DNA of 64,000 nucleotides. Source: Nymphaea colorata. Taxonomy: Eukaryota > Streptophyta > Magnoliopsida > Nymphaeales > Nymphaeaceae. The notes beneath the pieces are model-generated. The model did no database searches. It was given only the letters and a program-made list of their open reading frames with translations, and was not told the DNA's origin. The stretch's first letter is position 1; every line of letters begins with the position of its first letter. Shown here in pieces: positions 53,110-63,893 of the stretch. Both the position numbers and the translations under genes were made by a program. Location: contig NC_045145.1 in NCBI RefSeq assembly GCF_008831285.2, forward strand, positions 6,508,802 through 6,572,801. Reading direction: 5' to 3'.

Positions 53110-54690
53110 CTAAATTAATTTTCCATGACAAGTAAAGAACAATAAAGAAAGAAAAAACATCACAATGAATATCACATCAAGAGGTGTCAAATAATATTCT
53201 AGAGCATGCACATAAATCTCAAATTTAAACTTAAATCTAAAACGTGAATTCCCTCTTACCTTTCAAATTTATTTTCAGAATCTTTTTCCTGCAATTTCAA
53301 TAAGCCTAAGGGCACCAAAACGTAATTATATATACGATCTCAATTTTTCCACAGAAATTGCAAAATAATTTATTAGAACTCTCTTTCAGAAATTTATAAT
53401 AAATTTGAGGGTATCTAAGCAATTTCAAATAAAATCAATTTACAATAAATTTGAGGGTATCTCTAAGCAATTTCGTATAAAATCTCTTGTTTTTAATGAA
53501 AATAACTTTCACGAGCCTCTTTTTGAAAAAGTTTTTAGCAAAAATGTTGCGGCGTTAATTTATGAAAAAATTGACGATCTTTTGAAACTTATGCAAAAAT
53601 AGTGGACTGATTCGGTAATTTTTAACTTTTTTATAAAAACCTCTCGACACTTTTTTTTCTCATTTTTCTGGTTCCGTTCTCTCTCCTCACGGGAGCTTCT
53701 CTCTCCTAGGGTTAGCTCGATGCTCCGTCGCCGCCGTCACTGCCGAGTTTTCATCCACCGCCACCATGCCTCTTCTCGTTTTCCTCCACCTCTACCGCAC
53801 AGAAGGCGGAAGCGAGCAATCTGAGGCCCCTATTCCTCCATTTTGAGTTTTTGGGTTACAGTCACCATCGTCTGGTGCTTTTGGCCGCAGAGTCTCATGA
53901 CCCCAAGCTCTTGCTGTTACCACAGCAACCTGGAGGATCTAACAACCGAGTGGACGGATGGAGCTATACTCGACAGTCAACAGAGAACTAAGAAACCTCA
54001 ACAAGTTTGGGCGTCTAGGTCGTTGTGAGAAAGGTCATCAGAGGAAAAATGAGAACTGAGCTCCATGTGCGAAGACCATACTCTTCAGGGTTTCAATAGC
54101 AGTCTACCCCTTCTACCTGAATTCCCATTGTGTTATCGTCACACAGAGTGTTATAGACTGGGCGAAGTATGTTACTGATCAACAGAGTGGAAGATAGAAA
54201 ACAAGGGTTTGAAAGTTAAAAGAAAACTGCTTCCTTAGTGCGATAGATAGAAGGCACATAAAATTTTCTCTTTTTCATATGCCTCTGTTTTATATTGACC
54301 ACAGTAGGCTCAACAACTGTCGTCGGAGGCACAGATCTATTTCTGTTTGCTTTAGTAATAGAGCATTTTATGAACAAAGCAGGCTCTGTTCTCGGTTTCA
54401 CAGAAACACAGAGAGGGAGGAAAAGAGAATGCGTGATATAGAAACCTCTCAGTTTCTCACAAAAACACTGTTGGAGCACATGATATAGAAACCAGAGAGT
54501 TTCAAAACTAATTAAGACTAGCATACTTCATGCTTCAAATCAATATAGCCTAGCATGCATTATTTTCAGGAGCTAGAGCTTAAAACAGCATGATACACAG
54601 GCGACTAGCATGCTCACACAGGTAGTATGATCTTCACAGGCACCACAAAGATCAAGATCGAATTTCACTTACTGGAATTCGACAAGCATG
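53110..54690. other. Unusually long leader between 5' LTR and gag, GC-rich part
   Basis: About 1.6 kb separates the primer site from the gag start. 53110-53640 is AT-rich and 53640-54120 is GC-rich with CCGCCGCC-type words reminiscent of a host 5' UTR or exon. No protein was recognised in either strand. Confidence 0.45.
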
Positions 54691-54702
54691 GCTCTGATAC
54701 CA
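54691..54702 (-). other. tRNA-iMet primer binding site
   Basis: GCTCTGATACCA on the plus strand; its complement TGGTATCAGAGC is the standard plant copia primer site. It lies one base from the 5' LTR. Confidence 0.85.
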
Positions 54703-54703
54703 C

Positions 54704-54829
54704 TGCTGGAGCAATAGAAGTGGCAACAGAAGTTGCAAGTCGTCGCCTGCACAGTAAGTTGACCAGCAGCTCCAATGTTCAAGTGATGAAGCAGCGGCTG
54801 TCCCCTCTTGAAAACAGCAGAGCAAGAAG

Positions 54830-54864
<35 letters not shown>

Positions 54865-55143
54865 GCATAGATTGATTCACGGGTTTCCTTCTAAGGGGCC
54901 TGCTTAGGGTAATCAACAAGAGATTAAAACCCTAACACACAGACTTGGTGGGCATAAATAGGCCAGCCCCTTAGGTTTCCCCAAAGCCTAGCAGGTGGTT
55001 AGCGTGAGAGAGTTTTTAGGGAAAAGGCTGGATAAAGATGAAACTTTATCTAGTGATAAGGTTGCTGAGTAAATCTCATAACTCTCGTAACTGCCTTGTA
55101 GTTACGAGATATCCGGATAGGGCTCAGTGGCCACTATCCAACA
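54704..55143 (-). repeat. 5' LTR, 440 bp
   Basis: Starts TGCTGG and ends CCAACA on the plus strand, i.e. TGTTGG...CCAGCA in the element's sense. It contains a TATA-like CTATTTATG in the element's sense (plus-strand cataaatag, about 54954-54962). Confidence 0.85.
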
Positions 55144-55149
55144 ATTATA

Positions 55150-56410
55150 CCCTAGATTCTCTCATGTGGTGGCTAAATCTTTAGCAAAGGGCACCAAATG
55201 GATATGTAGATGACCAAACGGAGAAACAACATTTTGAAAACCACAATCAGTCACCCAAATTTGATAGTCTCCAATTGGAGAATGTGCAACACATCAAAAC
55301 CAAGCATGATCACCCAAACATAGTGGCCCATTATCTAAAAAGGAACAATTAGAAGCCAGGATCAGGAAGGACCCACTAGAATAAAGCCAATGAGGAACGA
55401 AAAAGGTGAACCATGCTAGAGGGTAGATGCAACGGATCAGAAGGGTAGACCGAATGCATGGAAATGCAATGGTGCAGAAGATGTGGTTGATGGCATCTAA
55501 AAACCTCCACTCTTTGATGCAAGCTAGCTGTTAGACTGAATGCATGGAAATGCAATGGTGCAGAAGACATGATCGATGGCAATTGAAAACCTCCACCCTT
55601 TGACGCAAGCCAAGGTGTTGCACAGACCACACACCATCAATCACTGGACAATGACCTATGCAGTTAAAGGTGACCATGCAAGCCAATGAACAATGACTTC
55701 AAGCCTATGGTGCTATGCAAAAAAAAGGAGGTGGAGGTGTTGGTGTGTGCGCGCGAGAGAGAGAAAGAGAGTGAGAAAGAGAGAGAGAAGAAAGAAAGAA
55801 AGAGTCGATAACATGAAAATGCAATAGCAAAAATTGTGACAAAAAAACACAAGGAACTGCATCGCTTGTTGTGCTGTCAAAACAAATCGTAGGAACTAGC
55901 AACAAAAGGAATACAAAGCAAAATGCAAAAACAAACAAATAAAGTGAGGCAAAATAAACTATGGAGGGGCAACTGGTCAGCAGATGGCCATAGGTATGGA
56001 CCCATACGAAAGCTAGGTGCACATCAGCCTGAACTACATAACCTATAGAAGTGACAAAAATAGTTGCCCATGAAGACCCGATTATTCTGCTCTGCCCATA
56101 TTCTTCACCAACAATTAATAAGCCAGGAACACTAGGTGAACCGCTCGCAATGGCTGACAAGGAGTGAGGAAAGGCGGTTCGGGAGAAAGGCAAGTGGAAA
56201 AGGCTAAACGAGCGAAAGAAGTTGAAGAAAAAAAAGGCATGACATAAAAAGGTGATACCATACTACAAAAAAGAGGCAAAGTGTGCACTGTTGACAAGCT
56301 AAAGGCACAGGCTCTATAAATGGTCAAAAATATTGATGTGACCAACAATCAGTAGCGAGGTGTGAATACGGTTGTTTGAGGAGAGGGAGCTATAACCAAA
56401 AGGTACGATA
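55150..56410. other. Stretch without recognised genes; 97-bp tandem duplication
   Basis: Minus-strand ORFs here have no recognised domain and pass through GA-rich low-complexity sequence (55750-55800). The word 'gaatgcatggaaatgcaatggtgcagaaga' occurs at about 55452 and 55539, with flanking 'aaaacctccac..tttga.gcaagc' also repeated, giving a tandem duplication of about 90 bp. Confidence 0.5.
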
Positions 56411-56758
56411 AGGGAGGTAGAAAACCACACGCCAAGGAGAAGAAAAGAGTAAAGGAGGAGGCGACAATGTTTCAAAAACAACATCATTGTCACAGGCAAA
56501 TTTATGCATAGATAGTAGATTTTTAGAAATAGTAGGAACATGCAGCACATTATTTATGAAAAATTTTGAGTGCAAGCTGCAGAGAGAAACATTACCAACG
56601 TTCTTGATTTGAAGACCAGCACCATTTCCAACTCTCAACTGATCTTTCCCATGATATTCTAAGTGAACGGATAGTTTATTTAGGTCAGCAGTCACGTGAT
56701 GAGTAGCACCAGTGTCTGGATACCAAAATCCTTCATCCGCTTGAGGTATAGTTTTCAT
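56390..56758 (-). pseudogene. Copia protease joined to LTR remnant
   Basis: The ORF contains FWYPDTGATHHVTADLNKL (Asp-Thr-Gly-Ala active site intact), VGNGAGLQI and NVLHVPTISKNLLS, all typical of copia proteases. From about 56475 the codons no longer match the family because the sequence is the LTR end. The Thr variant of the usual Asp-Ser-Gly is seen in many copia elements. Confidence 0.8.
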
Positions 56759-56860
56759 ATGATAAGCTTCTGGGGACGATGATTCCTTTTGGAATTTATA
56801 TAACCTACAGTTTAATGCACCATGCCCTGATTTCCTGCAAGCTTGACATACAGTTCGGCA

Positions 56861-57752
56861 TTAAGAGACAAAATGTCCACAGTTTCCACAAGCATGACAA
56901 CTGATAGATTTATCCTGAGGATGGTTTCCTGGACGCCCTCTTTGCTGCTCAATCTTTCCACGATAGTTGTGATTCTTGAAGTTTTGTCGTTGTACTATAT
57001 AGGCTAAAGGATCTTCTAAATTTCTATGTTTCGAGATTTCATATTCTTGAATAAGAAGCAAAGGGTATAACTCCTTTAGATTTATAGGATCAACACGAGT
57101 GCGTAGGGAGATTTTTAGAGTGCCACGTTCCTCAATGGGAAGGCCGGAGAGAATGTTCATAACCAGATCCTCTTCATCGTCTGGTTTGGAGGCCATAGCT
57201 AACTGGTGAGCTATGCCTTTGGCTTTGTGAAAATATGTTGTTATGGATTCAGTTCCTGTTTTCAGGTTTTGTAGGGCAGATTTTAGTTGTTGCACCTTTG
57301 CTCTAACTGAGTCACGTAGATACGCTTTATAGTGGTCCAGGCTTTGTACGATGAATTAAGACCCACGACTCAACTATGCACGACTTCACTTAGCGATGAG
57401 ATGATCCAACTTAGTAGAAGTTGATCACCTTGACGCCATTCCAGAAAGGTTGGATTTAAAATAGTTCATTTGCCATCTTCACTAGGCAAGAACTCATCTG
57501 GACACTTGAACGACTCATCAATATATCTCATCATATTATAACTTTTCAGCATAGGAACAAATTGAGATTCCCAAGGTAAATAGTTGTCGGAAGACAATTT
57601 TATAGATAGAAAATGTTGGAGACTGGTTGGAGCAGGTATGATGGAAGAGGTCGGACCTGAAAACGGCAGATTCATGGTGTCGGATCCAGACTTTGGTGAT
57701 GCTGCAGCCGTGCTGTAGGAGTTTCCATCAGGTGTTAGTGGTTGAGACGACA
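56861..57752 (-). pseudogene. Copia gag
   Basis: The start ATG is at 57752 (MSSQPLTPDGN). It is followed by YLPWESQFVPML, a break near 57460, and ORF 57295-56861 with TYFHKAKGIAHQLAMASKP, LSGLPIEERGTL and the start of a knuckle (CHACGNCGHFVS). The final knuckle Cys falls at the frame end. Confidence 0.8.
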
Positions 57753-57768
57753 TTTTATAAGTAACTTG

Positions 57769-57780
57769 GCTCTGATACCA
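57769..57780 (-). other. tRNA-iMet primer binding site
   Basis: GCTCTGATACCA, the complement of TGGTATCAGAGC, 16 bases before the gag ATG on the minus strand. Confidence 0.8.
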
Positions 57781-57999
57781 TAAAAAACCACACGCCAAGG
57801 AGAAGAAAAGAGTAAAGAAGGAGGCGACAATGTTTTAACGTGGTTCGATTTTTTTGTCTATGTCCACGATAGGAAATATCTCTTTCTTGTTATTTTTCAC
57901 AAGACAAGAGATTTCATTTATATTCACTTTGCACGTTCATCAGTCCCACATTTCTTGGGTTTGATTTGTTTACGAGATCATGTGTTTTTCCTTTTTCTA

Positions 58000-58830
58000 A
58001 GATAGTAACGACGGAAGATGCCATCAAGACTGTGAAACATGACCATAGGAGGCATATACAAGTGCAAGACATGAAAGGGATGGAAGCAAGACAATGTTTG
58101 ACGATTGTGATTTTGCCAGCAAACAAAAGCAACTTTCCTTACCAATCCAACAACATGGTTCGCAGATGCATCTCAATTGCATCCCAAAAAGAATACAGCA
58201 GAGGGGAGGGGGAGATAGTAAGACTCAAGTAATCAAAAGGCATGTCAGTAGATTTGCAGCTAAATAGGCCTCGGCAAAAAATGTTGAGGCCAGGTCAACA
58301 TTAAAAAGCAAAGTTGGCATTTAGCAGGGTTAATAAAGAGACTAGAGACCTATGTCACTTAGGTACTGGTACAGGGAAGCAGGTACAGGTTTTGCCAATC
58401 TTAGTACGGTGATAGTTATATATTTTTAATTAATTATACACATGAAATCAGCAAAAAAAAAGTAACATAAATATAAGAAACTAATGCCATATTTGCTGTA
58501 GATATGTTTTGTATGAAGGTAAGGAAGAAGGAGGAAGAGGCGTGAGGTGAAAATAGTTTTTCGTTTAAAGAAAGGAGCAAGCACCGTACCAAGACGTACC
58601 ACCATACCAGTATGGGTACGTGGGCCCTTCCCACGTACCACTGTTATATAGCCAGAGACAGTTGAAAAGGCTAAGAAGCCAAACCCTAGAAAACTACTCA
58701 TGAGAAGCAACGCTGAAGACAAAAGAGATAAGAGATGTTGCTGTTGAAGTGAGACTAAAAACCCTGACCCAAAATAGAGTGAAAACGGCTTCAACTACCA
58801 AGACAGTCTCAAGGAACGAAGTGAATGCAC
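58000..58830. other. Stretch without recognised genes
   Basis: No domain recognised in either strand. It may include the outer part of the copia LTR and the 3' part of the LINE fragment to the right. Confidence 0.35.
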
Positions 58831-58837
58831 AACCTCA

Positions 58838-60410
58838 TTAGCATAGCAAGAAGAACTGCATTATGCAATCGGGGTGAAAGTATTTTGGAAAGGGTTGGTG
58901 AGGGGCGACAATATAGGGCTTAACCCGAAGCAAGTAGTATCGCAATGAATCCGTACAGAGAGCCGAAAATGAAGATGGGTCAAATATCAACATTGGTGGG
59001 ATTAGCAATCTTGGGGATAAGAACAAAAATGACAGAATTAAACCCCCCGAGAAGGACAAAGTTAGTGGAAAACTCATCGTAGAAAGCAGAGATGTGTGGC
59101 TGACAGGTGTCCTAAAAGGTACGGAAGAATTCAATGAAAAAAAGGTCAATATCAAGTGACTTCGCAACTTTGAGGGCCCACACAGCAGTTAATCCCTTCC
59201 AGCAAAAAAAGATGCTCTAGAGCAAGCGCCCACGAGGCAAACAACGGAGCAAAGGGGAGGCCGTCAAGAAAGGTGAGTGGAGGCCAGACCACCTAGTAAA
59301 AGTTGCAGAAATGACTAGTCAAGGGGACAAATATCATTGCCAGACACAACCGTGTCACCCACACGAAGAGATGAAAAGGCACAATGGTTCTTCTGTTGAG
59401 AAGTTGAAAGATATGAAATCTGGTATTCTGGTCTCCCCTAGAGAACCAGAGATCCTAGAGCACTGCCACTTTGAGTCTCGGACTCGCCACTCTTGTGCAA
59501 GGCAACGGAGGGAGAGAAGTCGCATGCCGAGCAAGATGAAAGATGGGTGAGCAGAAATGCATGATTGAAGGGATGCCTCAGACCAACAGAGGTGGAGACG
59601 AAAGGGAAAAAGGTTAAGGGACAATAAATCTAGAGAAAAAAAGATACGATCAAGCCTGCATAAGAGGGAAGGCATATAATTATCAGGCCGAGTGAATTCA
59701 GCACCTAGCAAAAGAACGTCAAATAGACCATGGGCAAGGACAAAATCTGCAAAAGCCTTCACATAAAGGCAGAGGTGGAGATGCGGCCAAAGGAGTCAGT
59801 CAGACTCAACAAGTAGTTGAAATCCCTAGCAAACATCCATAATTCTGAGGGCACCCACACAAGGACCATAAACGGCAGCAACAAAGATGCTAGAAGTGCT
59901 AATGAGATTGTCACGATAGGGAAAGGTAGAATAATGACCCACATGAACTACTTGGCTCGTCCAAGAACAACATAGAAGAGAGGTTCCAATCATAGAAAGA
60001 GAAAGAGAAAGAAGAGGGGGACAAAACACCTAAATACTTAAACCGCACAAATACCTTTCAACCCAAATCCAATATCTCTCATTGTCAACAGAAGAGTACC
60101 ACCTATGAGAATCGAAAAAGAGACACCTCTTACACAACCAGGATATAGGAAAGAGAAGCCGCAGTCTAACTCCTTGGTCCATCGGAAAAAACTGTTGGAG
60201 GTTAGCCTCCATGCATTTTATTCCCAAGCCAAAGGCACCCGTGTACAAAAAAAGACTGAAACAAGAAATTTTACTGGCATTGCAACAAAAAGGAACGACC
60301 CTCAACTGGGCTAGCCTGAGAGATGTGCATATAGTGCGAAGTAGAGAAGGTGGTATCGGCCACCCAATACACCTCTGCCTTCTATTTTCAATTGAAGCCA
60401 CCTTAGCCAA
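58838..60410 (-). mobile_element. LINE (L1-type) fragment: endonuclease and start of RT
   Basis: On the minus strand 60030-59760 reads the APE-type endonuclease (STSSIFVAAVYGPC, then a DFNYLLSLTDSFGR segment). ORF 59762-59355 continues with FADFVLAHGLFDVLLLG and SLLCRLDRIFFSLDLL, the end of the endonuclease (usual SRLDRFL). ORF 59167-58838 holds the RT entry in another frame (a 'VLIPKIANP' and 'FDPSSFSALCTDSLRYYLLR' region, matching the LIPK...FRPISL block of plant LINEs). Stops and frameshifts make it dead; the RT catalytic core is absent. Confidence 0.7.
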
Positions 60411-60516
60411 GAACGATTTGAGACTACAGTAATGTCCTCAACCTTGTTATAGCGCACATCCCCCAAAGCCTCATTGAGCAACGCTGTTTCTTGGAAGATA
60501 TGGTTGTGGTGGTAGG

Positions 60517-60864
60517 TGTTACCAGAATTATAGGAATTGCCTCCATTTATTAATTTTTTCTGTTAGGAAGGTGGATCTAATCACTGCCTTATCATGTTTC
60601 CTTCCTCACTGTTTCCATATCTCTCGTTTCCTTATTCATCAAAGGAACGGTTATACCATCTAGTATGAGAATTCTGCATAATTCCCTTACCATAATCCGG
60701 TCTGGCCTGTACTCTATAAATTGAGGATTCATCCTCCCTAAGTTTATATCACAGAAATAAAGGAGAGCTCTCTTTCCCGTGGACGTAGGCATCAAAATGT
60801 CAAACCACGTATATGCTTGAGTATTACGTTCGCTCTTTCCTACTGTTTTTTCGTGTTTTTAACA
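60517..60864 (+). repeat. 5' LTR, 348 bp
   Basis: Begins TGTTACC and ends TTTTTAACA (TG...CA, TGTTA/TAACA inverted ends). A TATA box (TATAAATT, 60715-60722) lies at a suitable place. The primer site follows with no spacer. The partner LTR is outside the window. Confidence 0.75.
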
Positions 60865-60876
60865 TGGTATCAGAGC
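60865..60876 (+). other. tRNA-iMet primer binding site
   Basis: TGGTATCAGAGC, an exact match to the plant initiator-Met tRNA 3' end complement, immediately after the LTR. Confidence 0.9.
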
Positions 60877-61899
60877 TGTGGTTGTTATTGAGAGGTGACA
60901 CTGGCAAGCGGTGATTATTCCAGGAAGTGCCGTCTCCCCAAGTTTTGAAATTGAGGATTCACCCGATCGTGTTGCAGAGGCACTGATCCCTCATTTGTCC
61001 TATTGAATCTCATACTATCACCTTCTTCATTCCTTGTGCAAGAACCAGATCGTGTTTCTGCAGTGTCCTTCTTCTTCTTCGTTTTCTGGCTCGTCTTAAC
61101 CAGACCTCAGTCTTCTTGATTCAGAAAGACACTTGATTGTTCTCGGTTCCATTAGAGGCCACCGGAAAACTCTGATATAGAGAGAAAATCCGGCGACCAA
61201 ATGGCAACCAGAGGAGGGCGATCATTCCCATAGGAACGCCTGAGTCCTAGGGGTCTTCCGACCAAGTTGGAGGCGACTTGGTCTTGGAACGGAGAAGGAA
61301 TCAAAGAGGACGGAGTCGGGTGCTCTGTTCCTGCGTTTTACTGTGAAACCAGAAACTGTGCCAGATTCTGACGACCGGGGCTGTCGGCTTCGGTGGTGGA
61401 TGAGGTCGAGCATAGGCTTGTTTAAACCATCTGCATGTGAGGAATCTTCATATCAAATTTCAAATTTTTTGGAGTAGTCGTTTCGAAGATATGGATTTTC
61501 TAATCCCTGCCATGGCTAAAGAATAGGTGGTGTTCTTTCGTGTCCTGTGAATTCCCTCGTCAAAATCAGCTGTTGGGCAGGATTGAGATTTGATCTTAAG
61601 TCCCCTGGGTCCCTCAGACCTAGTTTCAGCTCAATTGGAGTCCGAACGAAGGATCTGCAGGCATTTGAAATACCGCCTATCCCTGTGAATTCCTGTCGAG
61701 GAATAAGCAATTTCCCGGTCGCCTGTCGCTGTCCTAAAAAAACCATATTTCTGGGTTGTTTGTGCGAGAGCCACTGAAACTTAATTGCCTCCCCAATCAT
61801 CTCTTGTTGGGATTCTCGATCCTCTGTTGGATCTCATTCGTCCAGAGGGAGCGAACCTCATCGCCAGCTCCAAATATCAAACGGGAAGTTGTTTGTTCG
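60877..61899 (+). other. Copia leader (untranslated), no gene
   Basis: About 1 kb between primer site and gag ATG. Short ORFs in it have no recognisable products. It presumably holds dimerisation and packaging signals. Confidence 0.5.
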
Positions 61900-62745
61900 A
61901 TGGCTACCATTCAAGCTCCAACTGCTCAAGGAGACTAGAATTCAAGAGGATTCAAATCCTTGGATCAGCATGGGAACACATTAAAGATCACGTCCACCCT
62001 CATCAATGGTGCAAACTATTTAAGCTGGGCCAAGGCTGCGCCTATTTCTTAGTGGGAGATCTAAAGTGGGATACATCAATGGAAAAATCAAGCAGCTAGC
62101 ACCTAATGATCTCATGTATGAGGAATGGGAGTCTGATAATGATATGGTCATGTCATGGTTAATAAATTCTATGGAACAGTCTATAGCAAATATGTTCATG
62201 TATCAAGATACGGCCCAAGGCATTTGGGAGTCGCTAAAAGAACTTTTTAGCGAGCAAAATAATCTTGCTCGAATATATCAAATTCATTGTGAGATTACTA
62301 ATCTTACGGTAAGAAACAAAGATGTTCAACTTTATATCGGAGTCTTCACGGTCTCTTCGATGAACTTCTTCAATACCGACCGGCCACATCGGATCCTGAT
62401 ATCTTCAAACAACGGTTTAAGGAAGATAAAATTTTCAAAGTGCTGGCTGGACTCAGTGATGACTATGAGACCCTGCGCAACCAAACCTTGAACTCTTATC
62501 CTCTTCCAACATTCAATACCGTCTGCCAAATCATTCAAAGAGAAGTATCCAAGTGAAGAGTTATGAATTCATCCACCAAAGATGAGAAGTTGCTGGAGAA
62601 AACTCAAAGAAAATGGTGTATATTTATCGCACTCAAGAAGGACAAAGACTCGAACCAAACAATGTGAGACCTCACTGGAAGATGAAGTGCATGCATTGCA
62701 AAAAGATCGGTCACACTCGTGAATGATACTGGGCGATCATAGGGA
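61900..62745 (+). pseudogene. Copia gag with zinc-knuckle remnant (broken)
   Basis: An ATG at 61900 (MATIQAPTAQGD) meets a stop after 12 codons. Shifted frames continue with 'LINGANYLSWAKAA' (about 62000), ORF 62066-62491 (WLINSMEQSIANMFMYQDTA, IWESLKELFSEQNNLARIYQ) and, in another frame, 'LAGLSDDYETLRNQTLNSYP' (about 62440-62500). These are standard copia gag blocks. The knuckle at about 62690-62735 is CMHCKKIGHTRE followed by a TGA and Tyr instead of the final Cys. Confidence 0.8.
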
Positions 62746-62798
62746 GACCTGAGAAGGAGAAACCAACCACATCCTCAAAGGAGATTAATTCAGCAAAT

Positions 62799-63245
62799 TT
62801 GGTTACAAAGGACGATTTAGAAAAGTTTTTCCAAAAGTTCTCAAAGGCCAATCTCGTCTCCTCTCAACATGTCGGTGAAAGCTCTGAAGGTAAGACGTTG
62901 GCTTTTCTTTCTATGACAAAAAATAATACTTGGATTATTGACTCTGAAGCAACTGATCATATGACTAGCGAATCATCTACACTTATTGAACTTATCAAAG
63001 ATTATAAACAGTCTGTATTCACTACCGATAGGTCATCCATAAACGTCAAGGGTGCTGGAAAAATGGCGTTTTTTGGAAATAAAAAATCAACAGTTCTTCT
63101 TATTGCAAAACTTGTTGCAAATTTGATTTCAGTTAGTAAGATTACTCAAGCTCACAATTGTTTGACAACTTTTTCTCCCAAGGACATGACATTTCAGGAA
63201 CTGAACTCGAAGAAAGTGATTGGTAAAGGTCATCACCAGAGATGA
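62799..63245 (+). pseudogene. Copia protease with altered active site
   Basis: The frame encodes NTWIIDSEATDHMTSES; the catalytic Asp-Ser-Gly is Asp-Ser-Glu here (GGA to GAA type change). Downstream KGAGKMAF and NLISVSKITQ agree with copia proteases. The Gly loss should abolish activity. Confidence 0.8.
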
Positions 63246-63254
63246 TTATATATT

Positions 63255-63893
63255 TTGGACGATGATTGTGTTAGTCTTCTCCCCAACAACCAACAAAACT
63301 CTGAGTACCGGATATGGCATGCTAGATTGGGGCATATTTCAAATCGAAACATCATACAACTTAGTCCTCACCTCGCCACAGAAGTTTGGGCATGTGATGC
63401 ATGTGAGTTCTCAAAATTCACAAGACTTCCATTCCAATCACCTGTAGAAAGATCTTTAGAAATGTTTGATCTAATACGATCTGATGTATGGGGGCCGGCT
63501 CCTGAGATATCTCATACTGGATATAGATACTATGTTTCTTTTATTGATGCTATGACTCGTGTAACTTGTATTTATTTCCTCAAGCATAATGGTGAGGTAC
63601 CAAATATATTTGAAGAGTTCTATAATCTCATTCATACTCAGTACGGAATCAAGATAAAAAAACGTCATTCTGATAATGGTGGAGAGCATGTTAATGACCA
63701 TCTTAAAGAGCTTATGCAGAAAAAAGTCATACAACCCCAATACACATGTGCTGGAACCCCTCAGCAAAATGGTGTTGCAGAGAGAAAAAATCGTCAACTC
63801 TTAAACATTGCTCGTGCTCTCATGATATACATGACTGTACCACAAAAATATTGGAATGAAGCCATTGGTACTGTCTGCTATATATCCAATTAG
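63255..63893 (+). CDS. Copia integrase (nearly complete open frame)
   Basis: The 212-residue frame begins after the protease. It has the pre-integrase zinc-binding motif (IWHARLGHISNRN, then CDACEFSKF), the catalytic core with first Asp (LIRSDVWGPAP), second Asp (RHSDNGGEHV) and Glu (PQQNGVAERKNRQ), and the YWNEAI segment. Integrase inserts the cDNA copy into the host genome. A TAG near 63891 interrupts the frame. After it the same reading continues with the post-core 'HLKVFGCKCYVYV' to the window edge, so this is one nonsense change. It is the best-preserved retrotransposon protein in the window. Confidence 0.85.
   Translation: MDDDCVSLLPNNQQNSEYRIWHARLGHISNRNIIQLSPHLATEVWACDACEFSKFTRLPFQSPVERSLEMFDLIRSDVWGPAPEISHTGYRYYVSFIDAMTRVTCIYFLKHNGEVPNIFEEFYNLIHTQYGIKIKKRHSDNGGEHVNDHLKELMQKKVIQPQYTCAGTPQQNGVAERKNRQLLNIARALMIYMTVPQKYWNEAIGTVCYISN

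Larger units (their letters stand above)
48578..55143 (-). mobile_element. Ty1/copia retrotransposon with both LTRs (6.6 kb)
   Basis: Two closely similar direct repeats bound it: 54704-55143 (5' LTR, 440 bp) and 48578-48937 (3' LTR, missing about the last 55 bp). Next to the 5' LTR the plus strand has GCTCTGATACCA (54691-54702), the complement of the initiator-Met tRNA primer site. Next to the 3' LTR is a polypurine run (48938-48955, AAGTGGGAAA on the minus strand). Between them on the minus strand are gag (53105-52580), zinc knuckle and protease (52360-52140), integrase (51642-50950), linker and RT (50500-49630; YVDD near 50035) and RNase H (49600-49250). Stops and frameshifts make it non-autonomous. 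The truncated 3' LTR means no target duplication can be checked. Confidence 0.88.
56410..58000 (-). mobile_element. Internally deleted Ty1/copia element
   Basis: On the minus strand the order is LTR end (57834-57784), primer site (57780-57769), gag start (57752), gag (57295-56861) with an incomplete knuckle, protease (56758-56480), then directly the same LTR end again (56475-56419). Thus integrase, RT, RNase H and most of the 3' LTR are missing. The shared sequence 'aaccacacgccaaggagaagaaaagagtaaa' identifies the repeated LTR end. The outer limit of the 5' LTR (near 58000) is not resolved. Confidence 0.78.
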
